A stretch of DNA of 64,000 bases from JAPPLB01 sp965208945 (GTDB taxonomy: Bacteria > Acidobacteriota > Terriglobia > Bryobacterales > UBA6623). Shown here piece after piece: positions 51,165-60,604 of this stretch. The first letter of the stretch is position 1; each line of letters begins with the position of its first letter. The notes below the pieces were generated by a model. It was not told where the DNA came from and did not search any database. It worked only from the letters and a program-made list of their open reading frames with translations. The stretch covers positions 5,146,001-5,210,000 of the forward strand of contig OZ242366.1 of the NCBI GenBank assembly GCA_965208945.1, in the 5' to 3' direction. Both the position numbers and the translations under genes were made by a program.

Positions 51165-54100
51165 CTAGAAAATGTATTTGAGGGCGAGTTGAACGCGCCG
51201 CTCGCCTTGAGAACCTCGAACCTGGCCGAAGGTTTGGCTTCTGACCGAGCGGTTGACGCCCTGGAAGGCCGGCGTGTTGGTGAGGCCGAATGCTTCCGCG
51301 CGAAGCTGGACTCGCTGCTTCTCGGTAATCGGAAAGAACTTCTGCAGCGATATCGAGAGGTCGAACAGCCCGGGGCCACGAAACGTGCCGTTGCCGGCCG
51401 TTCCGAACGTGCCCAACGCCGGAATGGCGTAGGCGGAGGTGTCCAACCATTCGCCGCCCGGACCCACCGTCCGCGGTCCTTTGGCACCGTCACCGATACG
51501 ATCCGCACGGGCGCCTCGAGAGCGCGTGCGCGAGTTGTCGGAGGACCGAACCGTCATCGCAAAACCGCTGCGCATGTAAAGCATGCCGCCGAGTTGCCAG
51601 TCTCCCAAGACGGCTTTCAGGGGGGAGTTCCAGTCGTCCCCTTGCGGCAGTTCGTAGACCAACGACAGCGTGGCATTGTGCCTGGCGTCGAAGAACGCCG
51701 GACCCCACTCTGCCTGACGATCGTTGAGATTCTGCCAGTAGGCGGAGGGACCAGCCACCTGGCCGACATCGCCAAAGAAGCCGAGAGAGTCGGTCATGGT
51801 CTTGGAGAAGGTGTACGAGAACTGATACGTCAACCCGGCGTTCAAACGGCGGCGGGCGTTGACCTGCAGCCCGTGGTAGATCATGTTGCCGTTCGACTCG
51901 GTTCCCGAAATCTGAGAGATGCCGGCGAGAGCCGGGTTCCCGCTCAGATACGGGCTGGGCTCCGTCGCGCCATCGGCAAGCAAAGTCCGCTGGAAATAGG
52001 GCATTGGAACGATCAGGTGATGCCCCTTCTGGCCGATATAACCCATGGAGAGCACCGTCTGATGAGGCAACTGGTTCTCGATGACCAGGCTCCATTGCTG
52101 GCTGTTGGCAGGACGCACTTTCGGGTCCCAGAGGCGAATGTTGGCATTGGCGAAGGGATCGCTGGGGTTGCTTTGCGCAACGATGGATTCAGAAGTGCTG
52201 ATCGCCGGCTGCACAAACGTGCCGTCGTCAAACCTCGCTTCGGTCTCCTGCTGGAACGGAGGATTGATCGGCAGCCTGAGATTGGTGCCGCTGCCCTCCA
52301 TGTAGGAGGAGATGGTGTAGGCGCCTCGAACGACGATCTTGCGGCCGAGGGCATCGGGAGTCCATGCGAATCCGAAGCGGGGCTGAAAGTCCTTCTTGAA
52401 CGGATCGTAGAGAGCGCGGCTGTTACCGTTCTGACCGGCGATGAGAAGCTCGCCGGAGAACGGGGAGAAGTTCGCCTGGCGGTCGTAGACTTCGACCAAG
52501 GGGCTGTGGTACTCCCAACGCAAACCAAGATTCAGAGTCAAGGAGTCGGAGACACGCCAGTCATCCTGAAGGTAGAAGCCGAGGATGTGCTTGCGGTGTC
52601 CCCACAGGCTGGTGACGCCGCGACCGACACGCGAGGGAGCTCCGAGGAAGAAATCCGCCTCGGCCGAACCGACCGCGCCCGGGTTTGCGCCGGTAAACCG
52701 TCCGTCGAAGCGGATGAATCCGGTGCGGCCGGTGTTGCCGGTATAGAGCGTGTTCATGCGCTGCCGCAGCCACTGCCCGCCGAACTTCATCGTGTGGCGG
52801 CCCTGAATCACCGTCATGTTGTCGGCGAGGTGGAAAGTCGTGTTGGCGAACAACGCCTGCGATCCGATGTTCGTGGCTCCGATGCTTGTGGCGCGCCCGT
52901 TTCTGAACTGAATCTGTGGCAATCCGGGTCCGCGGTCGTTGGCGCCAACGATGCCGAGCTGTTCGGCAACGTCGCCGAGACCGTTGTCGAGGCCGCCGTT
53001 GTCGATCGTGATGCGGTTCACGCCGTAGCGAGCTTCGTTGACGATAGACGAGCCGAATGTCTTCGTATGATTCAGAACCGCGGCTTGGAACGGCGACTCG
53101 CTGAAGCGGCCGAAGCTCAGCGGAAATGTCGTCGTACCGGGACGGCTCTGACCTCCGATGGAGTATCGGAACGAGATGTCATCCGCAACACCGGGCTTGT
53201 AGTCGATCTTGATGTCGCCCTGGTCGGTCGTCAGCGTGCTGCCGCGCCGGTCGTTCTGGTTGAACTCGAGTCCGCCGGTCAGCGGCTGCGGGTAGAGGCT
53301 CGAGTCGTTGAACAGATTGTTCGCAACCGGATCGATGCGGCTCATCGGGATCCGGTTGTTGACGAAGGGATCGCGGTTGCCGCCGGCGTCCGTCGTCAGC
53401 GGATCATAAAGCTGAATGCCCGCGACGGCGAGCAGCTCGGAGAAATCACCCTGACGGAATCCGGCCGGGATGACGTTAAAGTTGTTGTCCGCCGCCGGGC
53501 GAACGCGGCGGATGCCCTGATAGTTTCCGAAAAAGAACAACTTGTTCTTGCGGACCGGTCCCCCAAACGTGCCGCCGAAGGTGTTAAGACGGACCGGCGG
53601 GCGAGGGTTGCCCCGCCAGTTGCGGGCCCAGTTATTGGCGTTGAGCCTGTCGTTCTGGAAGAACTCGAAGAGCGTGCCGTGGAAATCGTTCGCGCCCGAC
53701 TTCATGACCACGTTCATGATGCCGCCCTGGAAGTTACCGAACTCGGCCGAAGCGTTGTTGGTGATCATGTTGACTTCCTGGATGGCGTCAACGTTCGGCT
53801 GATAGGCGGTGTAGTTGTCCGACACCTGATTGTTGTCAATGCCGTCGAGAAGGAAGTTGTTGGCTTGAGCACGGTTGCCATTCACATAGGGCCGCGCCTG
53901 GCCGTAGCCGCTGCGCTGGCTGTCCCGCATGCCGGAAAGACTCGTTGTGGTCGTGCCCGGCGCCATCAACGTCAACTCGATAAAGTTGCGGCTGGCCAGC
54001 GGCGTTTCGGTCAGAGATGAGGTATCGAGAGTCTGGCCGACGATGGTCGTGTCGGTATTGAGCAGCGGCGCTTCTCCGATGACCTCGACGGTCTCGGTCA

Positions 54101-54464
54101 ACGCACCAAATTCCAGGGTGACGTCGATACGGGCGCGCTGGTTGACTTCAAGCAGGATCCGGGACTGCCTGTAGGTGCGAAAACCGTCCAATTGGACGGT
54201 CAACAAGTACATTCCACCCGGAATGCGGGGGAAGATATAAACGCCCTCCGCATTGGTTTGCGTGGTGTACTCGGCGCCACGGTTGGTTTCCCGGGCAGTC
54301 ACCTCGGCGGCAACGACAGCCGCCCCGCTGGGATCGGTGACAAAACCCGTCAACCCGGCGCTCACTTCCTGAGCCCGTGACGGGGTTGCAAGGGAAAAGC
54401 AAAGTACCAGAAGTAAAGCTGCGGACAGCAATGGAACCGCAGGAGTGAATGCTCTCAGTGACAT
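51165..54464 (-). CDS. TonB-dependent receptor, Oar-like with carboxypeptidase-regulatory domain
   Basis: 1099 aa. A signal peptide (LLSAALLLVLCFSLATPSRA) precedes a CarboxypepD_reg domain (AGLTGFVTDPSGAAVVAAEV), a plug (RNFIELTLMAPGTTT, then NNFLLDGIDNN) and a long beta-barrel ending in YIF. It should take up a ligand at the outer membrane. It is divergent from a membrane-bound winged-helix regulator, a usual acidobacterial pairing. The stop TAG lies in the end of a family-A repeat. The ligand is unknown. Confidence 0.9.
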   Translation of the reverse strand: MSLRAFTPAVPLLSAALLLVLCFSLATPSRAQEVSAGLTGFVTDPSGAAVVAAEVTARETNRGAEYTTQTNAEGVYIFPRIPGGMYLLTVQLDGFRTYRQSRILLEVNQRARIDVTLEFGALTETVEVIGEAPLLNTDTTIVGQTLDTSSLTETPLASRNFIELTLMAPGTTTTSLSGMRDSQRSGYGQARPYVNGNRAQANNFLLDGIDNNQVSDNYTAYQPNVDAIQEVNMITNNASAEFGNFQGGIMNVVMKSGANDFHGTLFEFFQNDRLNANNWARNWRGNPRPPVRLNTFGGTFGGPVRKNKLFFFGNYQGIRRVRPAADNNFNVIPAGFRQGDFSELLAVAGIQLYDPLTTDAGGNRDPFVNNRIPMSRIDPVANNLFNDSSLYPQPLTGGLEFNQNDRRGSTLTTDQGDIKIDYKPGVADDISFRYSIGGQSRPGTTTFPLSFGRFSESPFQAAVLNHTKTFGSSIVNEARYGVNRITIDNGGLDNGLGDVAEQLGIVGANDRGPGLPQIQFRNGRATSIGATNIGSQALFANTTFHLADNMTVIQGRHTMKFGGQWLRQRMNTLYTGNTGRTGFIRFDGRFTGANPGAVGSAEADFFLGAPSRVGRGVTSLWGHRKHILGFYLQDDWRVSDSLTLNLGLRWEYHSPLVEVYDRQANFSPFSGELLIAGQNGNSRALYDPFKKDFQPRFGFAWTPDALGRKIVVRGAYTISSYMEGSGTNLRLPINPPFQQETEARFDDGTFVQPAISTSESIVAQSNPSDPFANANIRLWDPKVRPANSQQWSLVIENQLPHQTVLSMGYIGQKGHHLIVPMPYFQRTLLADGATEPSPYLSGNPALAGISQISGTESNGNMIYHGLQVNARRRLNAGLTYQFSYTFSKTMTDSLGFFGDVGQVAGPSAYWQNLNDRQAEWGPAFFDARHNATLSLVYELPQGDDWNSPLKAVLGDWQLGGMLYMRSGFAMTVRSSDNSRTRSRGARADRIGDGAKGPRTVGPGGEWLDTSAYAIPALGTFGTAGNGTFRGPGLFDLSISLQKFFPITEKQRVQLRAEAFGLTNTPAFQGVNRSVRSQTFGQVRGSQGERRVQLALKYIF

Positions 54465-54733
54465 GAAAATCCCCTATTCCTTTTCCCGACTCCCCTAAGA
54501 CCACGGCGAGATCGGCAAGGAGTCGACACGCACATCTAGTATCCTCAGACTGTCACTGATTTTCCGTGGGGTGAAGTTTGTTACGGTTATGTCACGGTTA
54601 TGCCAGGAGCGCACCTCGTAAGGTTCATGAAATCAAAAGTTTGCGGCTGAGGTTTCTCTCTTTTGTGGAGGACGTTACACGGTGTTACCTGAAGCGCCGA
54701 TAACCAAAAACAGCCTGTGATAGAGTCAAATCA
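54465..54733. promoter_or_regulatory. Divergent intergenic region with tandem 11-bp repeats
   Basis: About 270 bp between the TonB receptor and the regulator gene. TTACGGTTATG (54581-54591) and TCACGGTTATG (54592-54602) are two adjacent 11-bp repeats, about one helical turn apart, and GTTAC-ACG-GTGTTAC lies at about 54674-54688. These may bind the winged-helix regulator. No family A-D repeat is present here, unlike most gaps of this size in the window. Confidence 0.4.
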
Positions 54734-56002
54734 GTGGAGAGGCTGGAAGAGCTTCACAAAGTCGCGTCGATCGGCACGTTTCAGGGCTCGGACACCCTGA
54801 AGAACGTTCTTCTCTACGTCGGACGGCGATCGCTGCAATCGCCCACGGCAGCCATCAAGGAATACGAGATCGCCACGCAAGTCCTGGGGCGGAGCGAGGA
54901 CTTCGACTCCCAGGCCGATTCGATCGTGCGGGTAACGATGAATCGGCTACGACAGAAACTGGCGGAATACTATCGGACAGAGGGGTCCGAGGACGAATGC
55001 ATCGTCGACATTCCGAAAGGGCACTACCGAGTTTTTTTCCACGACCCTAAAGCAACGGAACCGGGCCGGCAGGTCAAGGACGGCACTTTCGCAGGCGGAG
55101 CGCTACGGACGGGACGCCCGGCGCTCAGCATGAGATTCCTGCTCGAGGCGGCGGTGGCGGTCCTGGTGGTCATCCTGATTATCGGATGGGTTGGCCACGT
55201 GATCCAGCACCCCGCGGACCGCGCCGCAGAGGCGAAGTCGGAGGACATCGTGAGCTCCTTCTGGAGCGCTTTCGCAAGAGGGACGGAGCGGCCTACGGTC
55301 GTTTACAGCAACGCTCCCTTTGTCGGGAATGCCGGGACGACGGGTCTTTTCTACTTCGATGCATCCGCGCACCGGCGCAGTGAGCTTGTCTACACCTATA
55401 CGGGCGTCGGGGAAGTCATGGCGGTCCATGCGCTCGGCGAAGTCTTCTGGCACATGGGCCGGCGGATCGATGTCAAACGGGGCGGACTGCTGGGGTGGGA
55501 CGACGCGAAGAACGCAAACCTGGTTTTCATCGGAGGTCCGGTGGAGAACCTGCCTGTCAACGAGTTGCGGGAATTGCGTGAAGAAGGAGAGTTTTTCTTC
55601 CGCCCTCTGGAACCATTCGTGGGCAGCTATGGCGCGGTGATCGTCAACCGGCAGCCACGCTCGGGGGAACCTGCCGTCTTTGACGGGTCGCGGCCCGACC
55701 CGGGACGGCGAGACTATGCGCTGATCCGCCTGTTGCCGGGCTTCGCGTCCGACCGGCGCATCCTGCTCGTGGGCGGGGTGACGACGCAGGGCACGCAGGC
55801 GGCGGTGGAGTTCCTCTGCCAGCCCAACAAACTCCAGACGCTCGTCACGGAGGCCGGCGTGCTTTCGGACGGGAACATTCTCCCCTTTGAATGCGTCCTG
55901 GAAGTCGAACTCAAGAGCGGCGTGCCGATTGAGAGCCGTGTGGCGGCTACCCGCAGCGGGGCTGGGAAAGAGATCGCGGTTGTAGAAAAGGCCGTAAGGT
56001 AG
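54734..56002 (+). CDS. Membrane-anchored winged-helix regulator-like protein
   Basis: 422 aa from GTG 54734. The N-terminal 110 residues contain a winged-helix-like fold (IKEYEIATQVLGRSEDF, then SIVRVTMNRLRQKLAEYY, then VDIPKGHYRVFF) similar to OmpR/CadC DNA-binding domains. A single membrane helix lies near 137-157 (AVAVLVVILIIGWVGHVI), followed by about 260 residues outside the membrane of unknown fold. This arrangement is common beside TonB receptors in Acidobacteria and would act as a one-piece sensor-regulator. It is divergent from such a receptor here. Confidence 0.78.
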   Translation: MERLEELHKVASIGTFQGSDTLKNVLLYVGRRSLQSPTAAIKEYEIATQVLGRSEDFDSQADSIVRVTMNRLRQKLAEYYRTEGSEDECIVDIPKGHYRVFFHDPKATEPGRQVKDGTFAGGALRTGRPALSMRFLLEAAVAVLVVILIIGWVGHVIQHPADRAAEAKSEDIVSSFWSAFARGTERPTVVYSNAPFVGNAGTTGLFYFDASAHRRSELVYTYTGVGEVMAVHALGEVFWHMGRRIDVKRGGLLGWDDAKNANLVFIGGPVENLPVNELRELREEGEFFFRPLEPFVGSYGAVIVNRQPRSGEPAVFDGSRPDPGRRDYALIRLLPGFASDRRILLVGGVTTQGTQAAVEFLCQPNKLQTLVTEAGVLSDGNILPFECVLEVELKSGVPIESRVAATRSGAGKEIAVVEKAVR

Positions 56003-56318
56003 AGGCCGTCCCGACGGGAGCGGCAGACCCTCCGAGAAAGCCTACGCTACGACGGGCGAGTCCGCACCGAGCCTTCCTTCTACTCCGTGTTGACAGGAAT
56101 CATCACATAATGCTTGCAAACTAATGAGAACAGGCGACTTGTCGTTAATAGTCCGTCCATGCTTTTTTGTTGCAGCCCCTCATTGTGAATGGGAATCCAC
56201 GGCACGATCGAAGTCGTCCGCAGACCTCCGGCGCAACGGGAGGACTTCGCGTCCGAACAAGATCGACTTCGAATCCGTGCACCATGATCAGCACGTCTTC
56301 CCAAGAAGCGACGTCACC

Positions 56319-57569
56319 ATGACGAGTACCGACGCCGCACCAGTCGCCCAGAACGCGCGTATCGACGCAATCGACGTTCTGCGCGGCGTCGCCCTGCTCG
56401 GCATCCTCGTGATGAATATCCAGGCATTCGCGATGCCACAGGCATCGTACTTCAACCCGACCGCCTACGGCGATTTCACGGGCGTGAACCTGTACGTCTG
56501 GGCGGCGGGCCGAATGCTTGCCGACCAGAAGTTCATGACGATCTTCTCGATGCTCTTCGGCGCGGGCATCGTCCTGATGGCGCAACGGGCCGAGACGCGC
56601 GGCGTCGCCCGCCAGATGCACTATCGGCGGATGGGGTGGCTACTGGTCATCGGGCTGCTGCATGCACACTTGCTGTGGTCCGGCGACATCCTTTTTCTGT
56701 ACGCCGTCTGCGGGATGCTGGTCTACCCGCTGCGCCGGCAGCCGCCTGGGCGGCTACTCGTGCTTGGAGTGGTGCTTCTCGCGGTCGCCTCTGCGTACTC
56801 CATCGGCTCCGGGGTATCGCTTCCGTACTGGCCGGAGGAGGCGCGCGTCGCGTTCACGGCCGATGTATGGCAGCCGACGCCGGCAATGATCAACGCGGAG
56901 CTGGCCGCTTATCGAGGTGGCTGGCTCGACCAGCAGCCCGTCCGGTCAGAGGGGGCGTTCGCGTTCGAGACGTTGGTGCTGATCACATGGGGCGTCTGGC
57001 GCGCCGGTGGGCTGATGTTGATCGGGATGGCGCTCTTCAAGCACGGTGTTTTCAGCGCACGGCGCTCGACGCGATTCTACGTGGCCCTGATCGCGGTTGC
57101 GGTCGCCGTCGGCCTTCCGCTCCAAGCGTACGGTATCTTGCTCGACTTCGCGCGCGGGTGGCCGGTTTGGTCGTTCTTCGTGGGCGTGCAGTTCAACTAC
57201 TGGCCGAGCATCGCGGTCAGCCTCGGCTACGTCGGCGCGGTCATGCTGGCGTGCCGGACGGCGGCGCTTCGCCCGTACACCCGTCCGTTCGCGGCCGTGG
57301 GCCAGACTACCCTGAGCAACTACCTGCTGCAGACGGTCATCTGCACGACGATCTTCTACGGCCACGGACTCGGCTGGTTCGGCTCCGTGGACCGCGCCGG
57401 GCAGGCCGGCGTGGTAGCCGCCGTCTGGGTGGTGCAACTCCTTTCCTCGACCCTCTGGCTGCGCCGGTTCCGCTTCGGGCCGGCCGAATGGATGTGGCGG
57501 TCACTTACCTACGGCGTGTGCCAGCCGCTGCGAAAGACTCCTGCACCGGGGAAAGGCCGTGTTTCGTGA
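56319..57569 (+). CDS. DUF418 (YeiB) family membrane protein
   Basis: 416 aa. The beginning RIDAIDVLRGVALLGILVMN is the YeiB/DUF1624-like head, and the C-terminal third is DUF418 (NYLLQTVICTTIFYGHGLGW). About nine helices. Members are suggested transport- or acyltransferase-like proteins without a settled role. ATG 56319 is chosen because it precedes the conserved head; the frame upstream looks non-coding. The last residues and the TGA stop are provided by a family-B repeat. Confidence 0.87.
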   Translation: MTSTDAAPVAQNARIDAIDVLRGVALLGILVMNIQAFAMPQASYFNPTAYGDFTGVNLYVWAAGRMLADQKFMTIFSMLFGAGIVLMAQRAETRGVARQMHYRRMGWLLVIGLLHAHLLWSGDILFLYAVCGMLVYPLRRQPPGRLLVLGVVLLAVASAYSIGSGVSLPYWPEEARVAFTADVWQPTPAMINAELAAYRGGWLDQQPVRSEGAFAFETLVLITWGVWRAGGLMLIGMALFKHGVFSARRSTRFYVALIAVAVAVGLPLQAYGILLDFARGWPVWSFFVGVQFNYWPSIAVSLGYVGAVMLACRTAALRPYTRPFAAVGQTTLSNYLLQTVICTTIFYGHGLGWFGSVDRAGQAGVVAAVWVVQLLSSTLWLRRFRFGPAEWMWRSLTYGVCQPLRKTPAPGKGRVS

Positions 57570-57610
57570 GAAAAGTCATGATTCGTGTTTCGTGTCTCGT
57601 GATTCGTGAC
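57551..57610 (+). repeat. Family-B block supplying the DUF418 stop
   Basis: GAAAGGCCGTGTTTCGTGAG and further heptads. The TGA at 57567-57569 in this block ends the DUF418 gene. Confidence 0.7.
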
Positions 57611-57669
57611 CCGAACGGACTTCGCCGCACCGCGTGGTGAAATATGCAGGCCAGATAGAATCGTCATCG

Positions 57670-58272
57670 ATGAGCGCCACCGAAGCCGTCATCGGAGCCG
57701 CCGACCACTACGCGCGTGCGGAGCTGGTCACTCTTGCGCTAGCAGGCGCCTCTCCGGTCTTGCTCGATCGGCGGCGCGTCGAGCTGATCGACAAAGGCCT
57801 GCCGAGCGCGCCCTACCACCACGAGGCCTTGGAGCTGGCCATCGATGCGGCCATCGATCTCGTGAACCGAGTGAGACGATCGGTGGCGGAACACGCGAGC
57901 GCGGCGATCTCGACCCTGCTGGCGACCTATCGCGCCCAGGTGCTGATCCTGCCATCGAGCCCATATGACAGCCTGCCAGACTCGCTGGAGGAGATTCTGA
58001 GCTCACGTCGCTTGACCCTGGCCGCCGACGGCATGCTGTACCGCGAGGCCCTGGCCGAAGCCGCGGCCGAACTCGGCATGGAGGTCCGGAGGTATCCTCG
58101 CAAGACCGACCCGACGGTGCTGGCGGCGGAAGCCATGGGAGTCGACGCAGCCGAGGTCAATTCTCTCATCGCCCAGTTCGGCCGAGAGGCGGGAACGCCG
58201 TGGCGCAAGGATCACAAGATGGCTGCAGCCGCAGCCCTCAGCGTGCTCGGGCATCGGAAAGGCCGTGGTTAG
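57670..58272 (+). CDS. Unrecognised soluble protein
   Basis: 200 aa from ATG 57670. No family recognised. It is helical and acidic-basic mixed, with VGAADHYARAELVTLALAG-like start (MSATEAVIGAADHYARAEL) and an end KDHKMAAAAALSVLGHR that recalls RNase H-fold C-terminal helices, but catalytic acidic residues cannot be assigned. It lies between repeats, with its last few codons (GRG, then TAG) in a family-B copy, so the original stop was probably further on. No partner is clear. Confidence 0.55.
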   Translation: MSATEAVIGAADHYARAELVTLALAGASPVLLDRRRVELIDKGLPSAPYHHEALELAIDAAIDLVNRVRRSVAEHASAAISTLLATYRAQVLILPSSPYDSLPDSLEEILSSRRLTLAADGMLYREALAEAAAELGMEVRRYPRKTDPTVLAAEAMGVDAAEVNSLIAQFGREAGTPWRKDHKMAAAAALSVLGHRKGRG

Positions 58273-58400
58273 TGAAAAAGCATAAAAGCCGTGTTTCGTG
58301 TTTCGTGTTTCGTGAAAACCAATGGCGTGGTTCTGGTGCGCTCCAGAAAGAAATGTCTGACGGCCGGTGAACAGTAAAGGCCATGACTCGTGTTCCGCGA
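58258..58400 (+). repeat. Family-B unit at the end of the unrecognised 200-aa gene
   Basis: GAAAGGCCGTGGTTAGTG gives the TAG stop of that gene. Heptads and the full tail with GAAATGTCTGACGGCCGGTG follow, then an A right-half remnant. Confidence 0.7.
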
Positions 58401-58543
58401 CCCGAAGGCCGAAGGAAGCGACAAGTCCGCTACACCTGTGCACGCCAAGCGGCGAGCGCCTTGTCCTGACGGCCCTCTCACGCACTGCCCCTCACCGGCA
58501 GCGTGCAGGGCCACTTACCGTTTGCGGCCAAGGGGATAAGTCC

Positions 58544-59017
58544 TCAGGAGTTCAACTTCCAGATGCCGTAGTTGAGATAAATAGCAAACCCCACCCAAGC
58601 GAGATAAGGCATGAGGAGTAATGCCGCGATGATGCTGTGAGCCCTGAAAGCCAGAACCGTGATCAGGATCGTTGTCCAGAGCAAGAGGATCTCCAACAGG
58701 GCGGCGCCGGGCAGGCGCAGTCCGAAAAACAGGACAGACCAGATGACGTTCAACACCAACTGCAACCCGAACAGCAAAAAAGCCAGCCGTGCTCTCCTGA
58801 ACCGCGATCGAGTCCAGACCCGCCATGCAGCGACCGCCATCAACACGAAGAGCGCCGTCCAGACGGGAGCAAAGACGCCGTCAGGTGGCGTCCATCTTGG
58901 CTTCGCGAGCGTCGGATACCAATCGCGAACCGATTCCGCCGTCGCCAGCGAGCCAAGATAACCGGCTCCCAAACACAGCACGAGCAGCGAAACCAGGACG
59001 ACCAGGGATCGCATCAT
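58544..59017 (-). CDS. tspO: TspO/MBR family protein (tryptophan-rich sensory protein)
   Basis: 157 aa, five helices. Typical Trp- and Pro-rich signatures are present: WYPTLAKPRWTPPDGVFAPVW and QLVLNVIWSVLFFGLR. TspO proteins bind porphyrins and are linked to tetrapyrrole or stress control in bacteria. It overlaps the upstream SDR/DUF2867 gene by 4 bp (ATGA), so the two are co-translated. Confidence 0.92.
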   Translation of the reverse strand: MMRSLVVLVSLLVLCLGAGYLGSLATAESVRDWYPTLAKPRWTPPDGVFAPVWTALFVLMAVAAWRVWTRSRFRRARLAFLLFGLQLVLNVIWSVLFFGLRLPGAALLEILLLWTTILITVLAFRAHSIIAALLLMPYLAWVGFAIYLNYGIWKLNS

Positions 59018-60510
59018 GAAGCACCCTTCCTGAAGCGATCCGCCGCTTGGCCTGCGGCAAGCCGGGCGATGCGCCCGAGCATGCGCTCGAACAACAGCCG
59101 GTGCAGAGGGTAGAGAACGTACCAGTAGGCAAGCCCCGTGAGACCCAGGGGTTCGAACTCCGCCGTCTGACGGATGACGCAGCCGGAACCGGAGGGCTCG
59201 ACTTCGAACTGGAGCCAAGCTCGACCCGGCAGGCGCATTTCCGCATACAGTCGCAGCAGCCGATCCGGCTGGAAGGCCTCGACGCGCCAGAAGTCGATCG
59301 TCTCCCCAACTCCGGGAAGCTCAGGGTCCTTCCGGCCACGCCTCATACCCGGCCCACCGATCATCAAATCCAGAAAACCCCTGAGCCTCCAGAGCCAGTT
59401 ACCGGCGTACCATCCGGTGTTTCCTCCGATCCTTCGGATCGGCTCGAACGCGGCGCTTGTACTCACCTTGACCTTCCGCGTACGGGAGTCCACCAGCCGC
59501 GCGCCATAGCGAACGCCAGCGATTCCCCGGACCTTTCCCGAAGAAGACAGGGCGTCGGACCAACGGGTCACCGCGAATTGACGATCTTCGTTCACCAGGG
59601 CGCGAGCGATGGCTTCATGGAGAGTGCGCGGTCGGACCTCGAACGAATCGAGCGCATCCCGGTTCTTGATGACGGTTTCGTTTCTGAGACTGTCTACGAG
59701 CTTGCGACCCACGCGGGCATAGACAGGGGTGACCAACCCGAGCCACAAACCCGACAGCCGAGGAGACAGGAGCGGGAACGAGAGCATCAGACGATGGAGA
59801 CCGCGCTGCCTCGCGTACTCCATCATGATGTCTCCATAGGAGGCCTGATCCGCCCCGCCAATCTCGAAGACGCGGCTTTCGGCGGTGGGAAAGTCGAGCG
59901 CAGCGACCAGGTATGCGATCACGTCCTCGATGGAGATCGGCTGGGAATGCGTTCGGACCCACCGGGGGGTGATCATCACCGGCAGCCTGTCGACCAAGGC
60001 GCGTATCATCTCAAACGACAGGCTGCCCGATCCAATGATGATGGACGCGCGGAACTCCAGCGTCGGGACGCCGCAGTCCCTGAGGATACGACCGACCTCC
60101 TGGCGGCTGGCCAAGTGGCGTGAAAGATTCCCTTCGCCGCCCAGCCCCCCCAAATAAATAATGCTTTTTACACCTGCCCTACGAGCCGCCGCCGCAAACG
60201 CTTCGGCAGCGAGGCGGTCCTGTTGACGAAAGCTGCCCTCCGATGCCATGGAATGAACCAGGTAGTAGGCCGTCGAGACGTCTTGCATCGCCGCTGGCAG
60301 CGTCTCCGGGCGAGTAAGATCTCCCCCGACAACCTCGGTGCCGGGGCCGACGCGCGGCCGGAGAAACTCCGGTCGCCGCGCCAGGCATCGGACTGATCGG
60401 GATTCCTGCTCAAGCCGCGCGAGCAGCCGGCCTCCGATGTACCCGGATGCACCCGTGAGGAGAATCCGCCCTGCAGCTTCGGCCTGTCCCGATCCGTGTT
60501 TCCGGCTCAT
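59014..60510 (-). CDS. SDR-family NAD(P)-binding protein with DUF2867 domain
   Basis: 498 aa. Residues 10-250 form an atypical SDR domain with the Rossmann motif LLTGASGYIGGRLLARL and a YYLVHSM active-site area. Residues about 330-495 are DUF2867 (VEAFQPDRLLRLYAEMRLPG, then WLQFEVEP). Such fusions are often next to tspO-like or carotenoid-related genes. ATG 60510 is used; an alternative is nine bases upstream. Substrate unknown. Confidence 0.88.
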   Translation of the reverse strand: MSRKHGSGQAEAAGRILLTGASGYIGGRLLARLEQESRSVRCLARRPEFLRPRVGPGTEVVGGDLTRPETLPAAMQDVSTAYYLVHSMASEGSFRQQDRLAAEAFAAAARRAGVKSIIYLGGLGGEGNLSRHLASRQEVGRILRDCGVPTLEFRASIIIGSGSLSFEMIRALVDRLPVMITPRWVRTHSQPISIEDVIAYLVAALDFPTAESRVFEIGGADQASYGDIMMEYARQRGLHRLMLSFPLLSPRLSGLWLGLVTPVYARVGRKLVDSLRNETVIKNRDALDSFEVRPRTLHEAIARALVNEDRQFAVTRWSDALSSSGKVRGIAGVRYGARLVDSRTRKVKVSTSAAFEPIRRIGGNTGWYAGNWLWRLRGFLDLMIGGPGMRRGRKDPELPGVGETIDFWRVEAFQPDRLLRLYAEMRLPGRAWLQFEVEPSGSGCVIRQTAEFEPLGLTGLAYWYVLYPLHRLLFERMLGRIARLAAGQAADRFRKGAS

Positions 60511-60604
60511 TGTTCTCAAGGTTTGTCCCGGAGACGGGAAACGCTCAGCCAGCCTTGCCCACCAATGAAGGCCACAAGACCATACCGGCCGGAGCTGCGC
60601 CTAA

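Noticed and set aside
50991..54020. A 1009-codon open frame on the plus strand
   Set aside because: It lies antisense to the TonB-dependent receptor gene, which has clear domains, signal peptide and barrel end; the antisense translation is low-complexity and resembles nothing.
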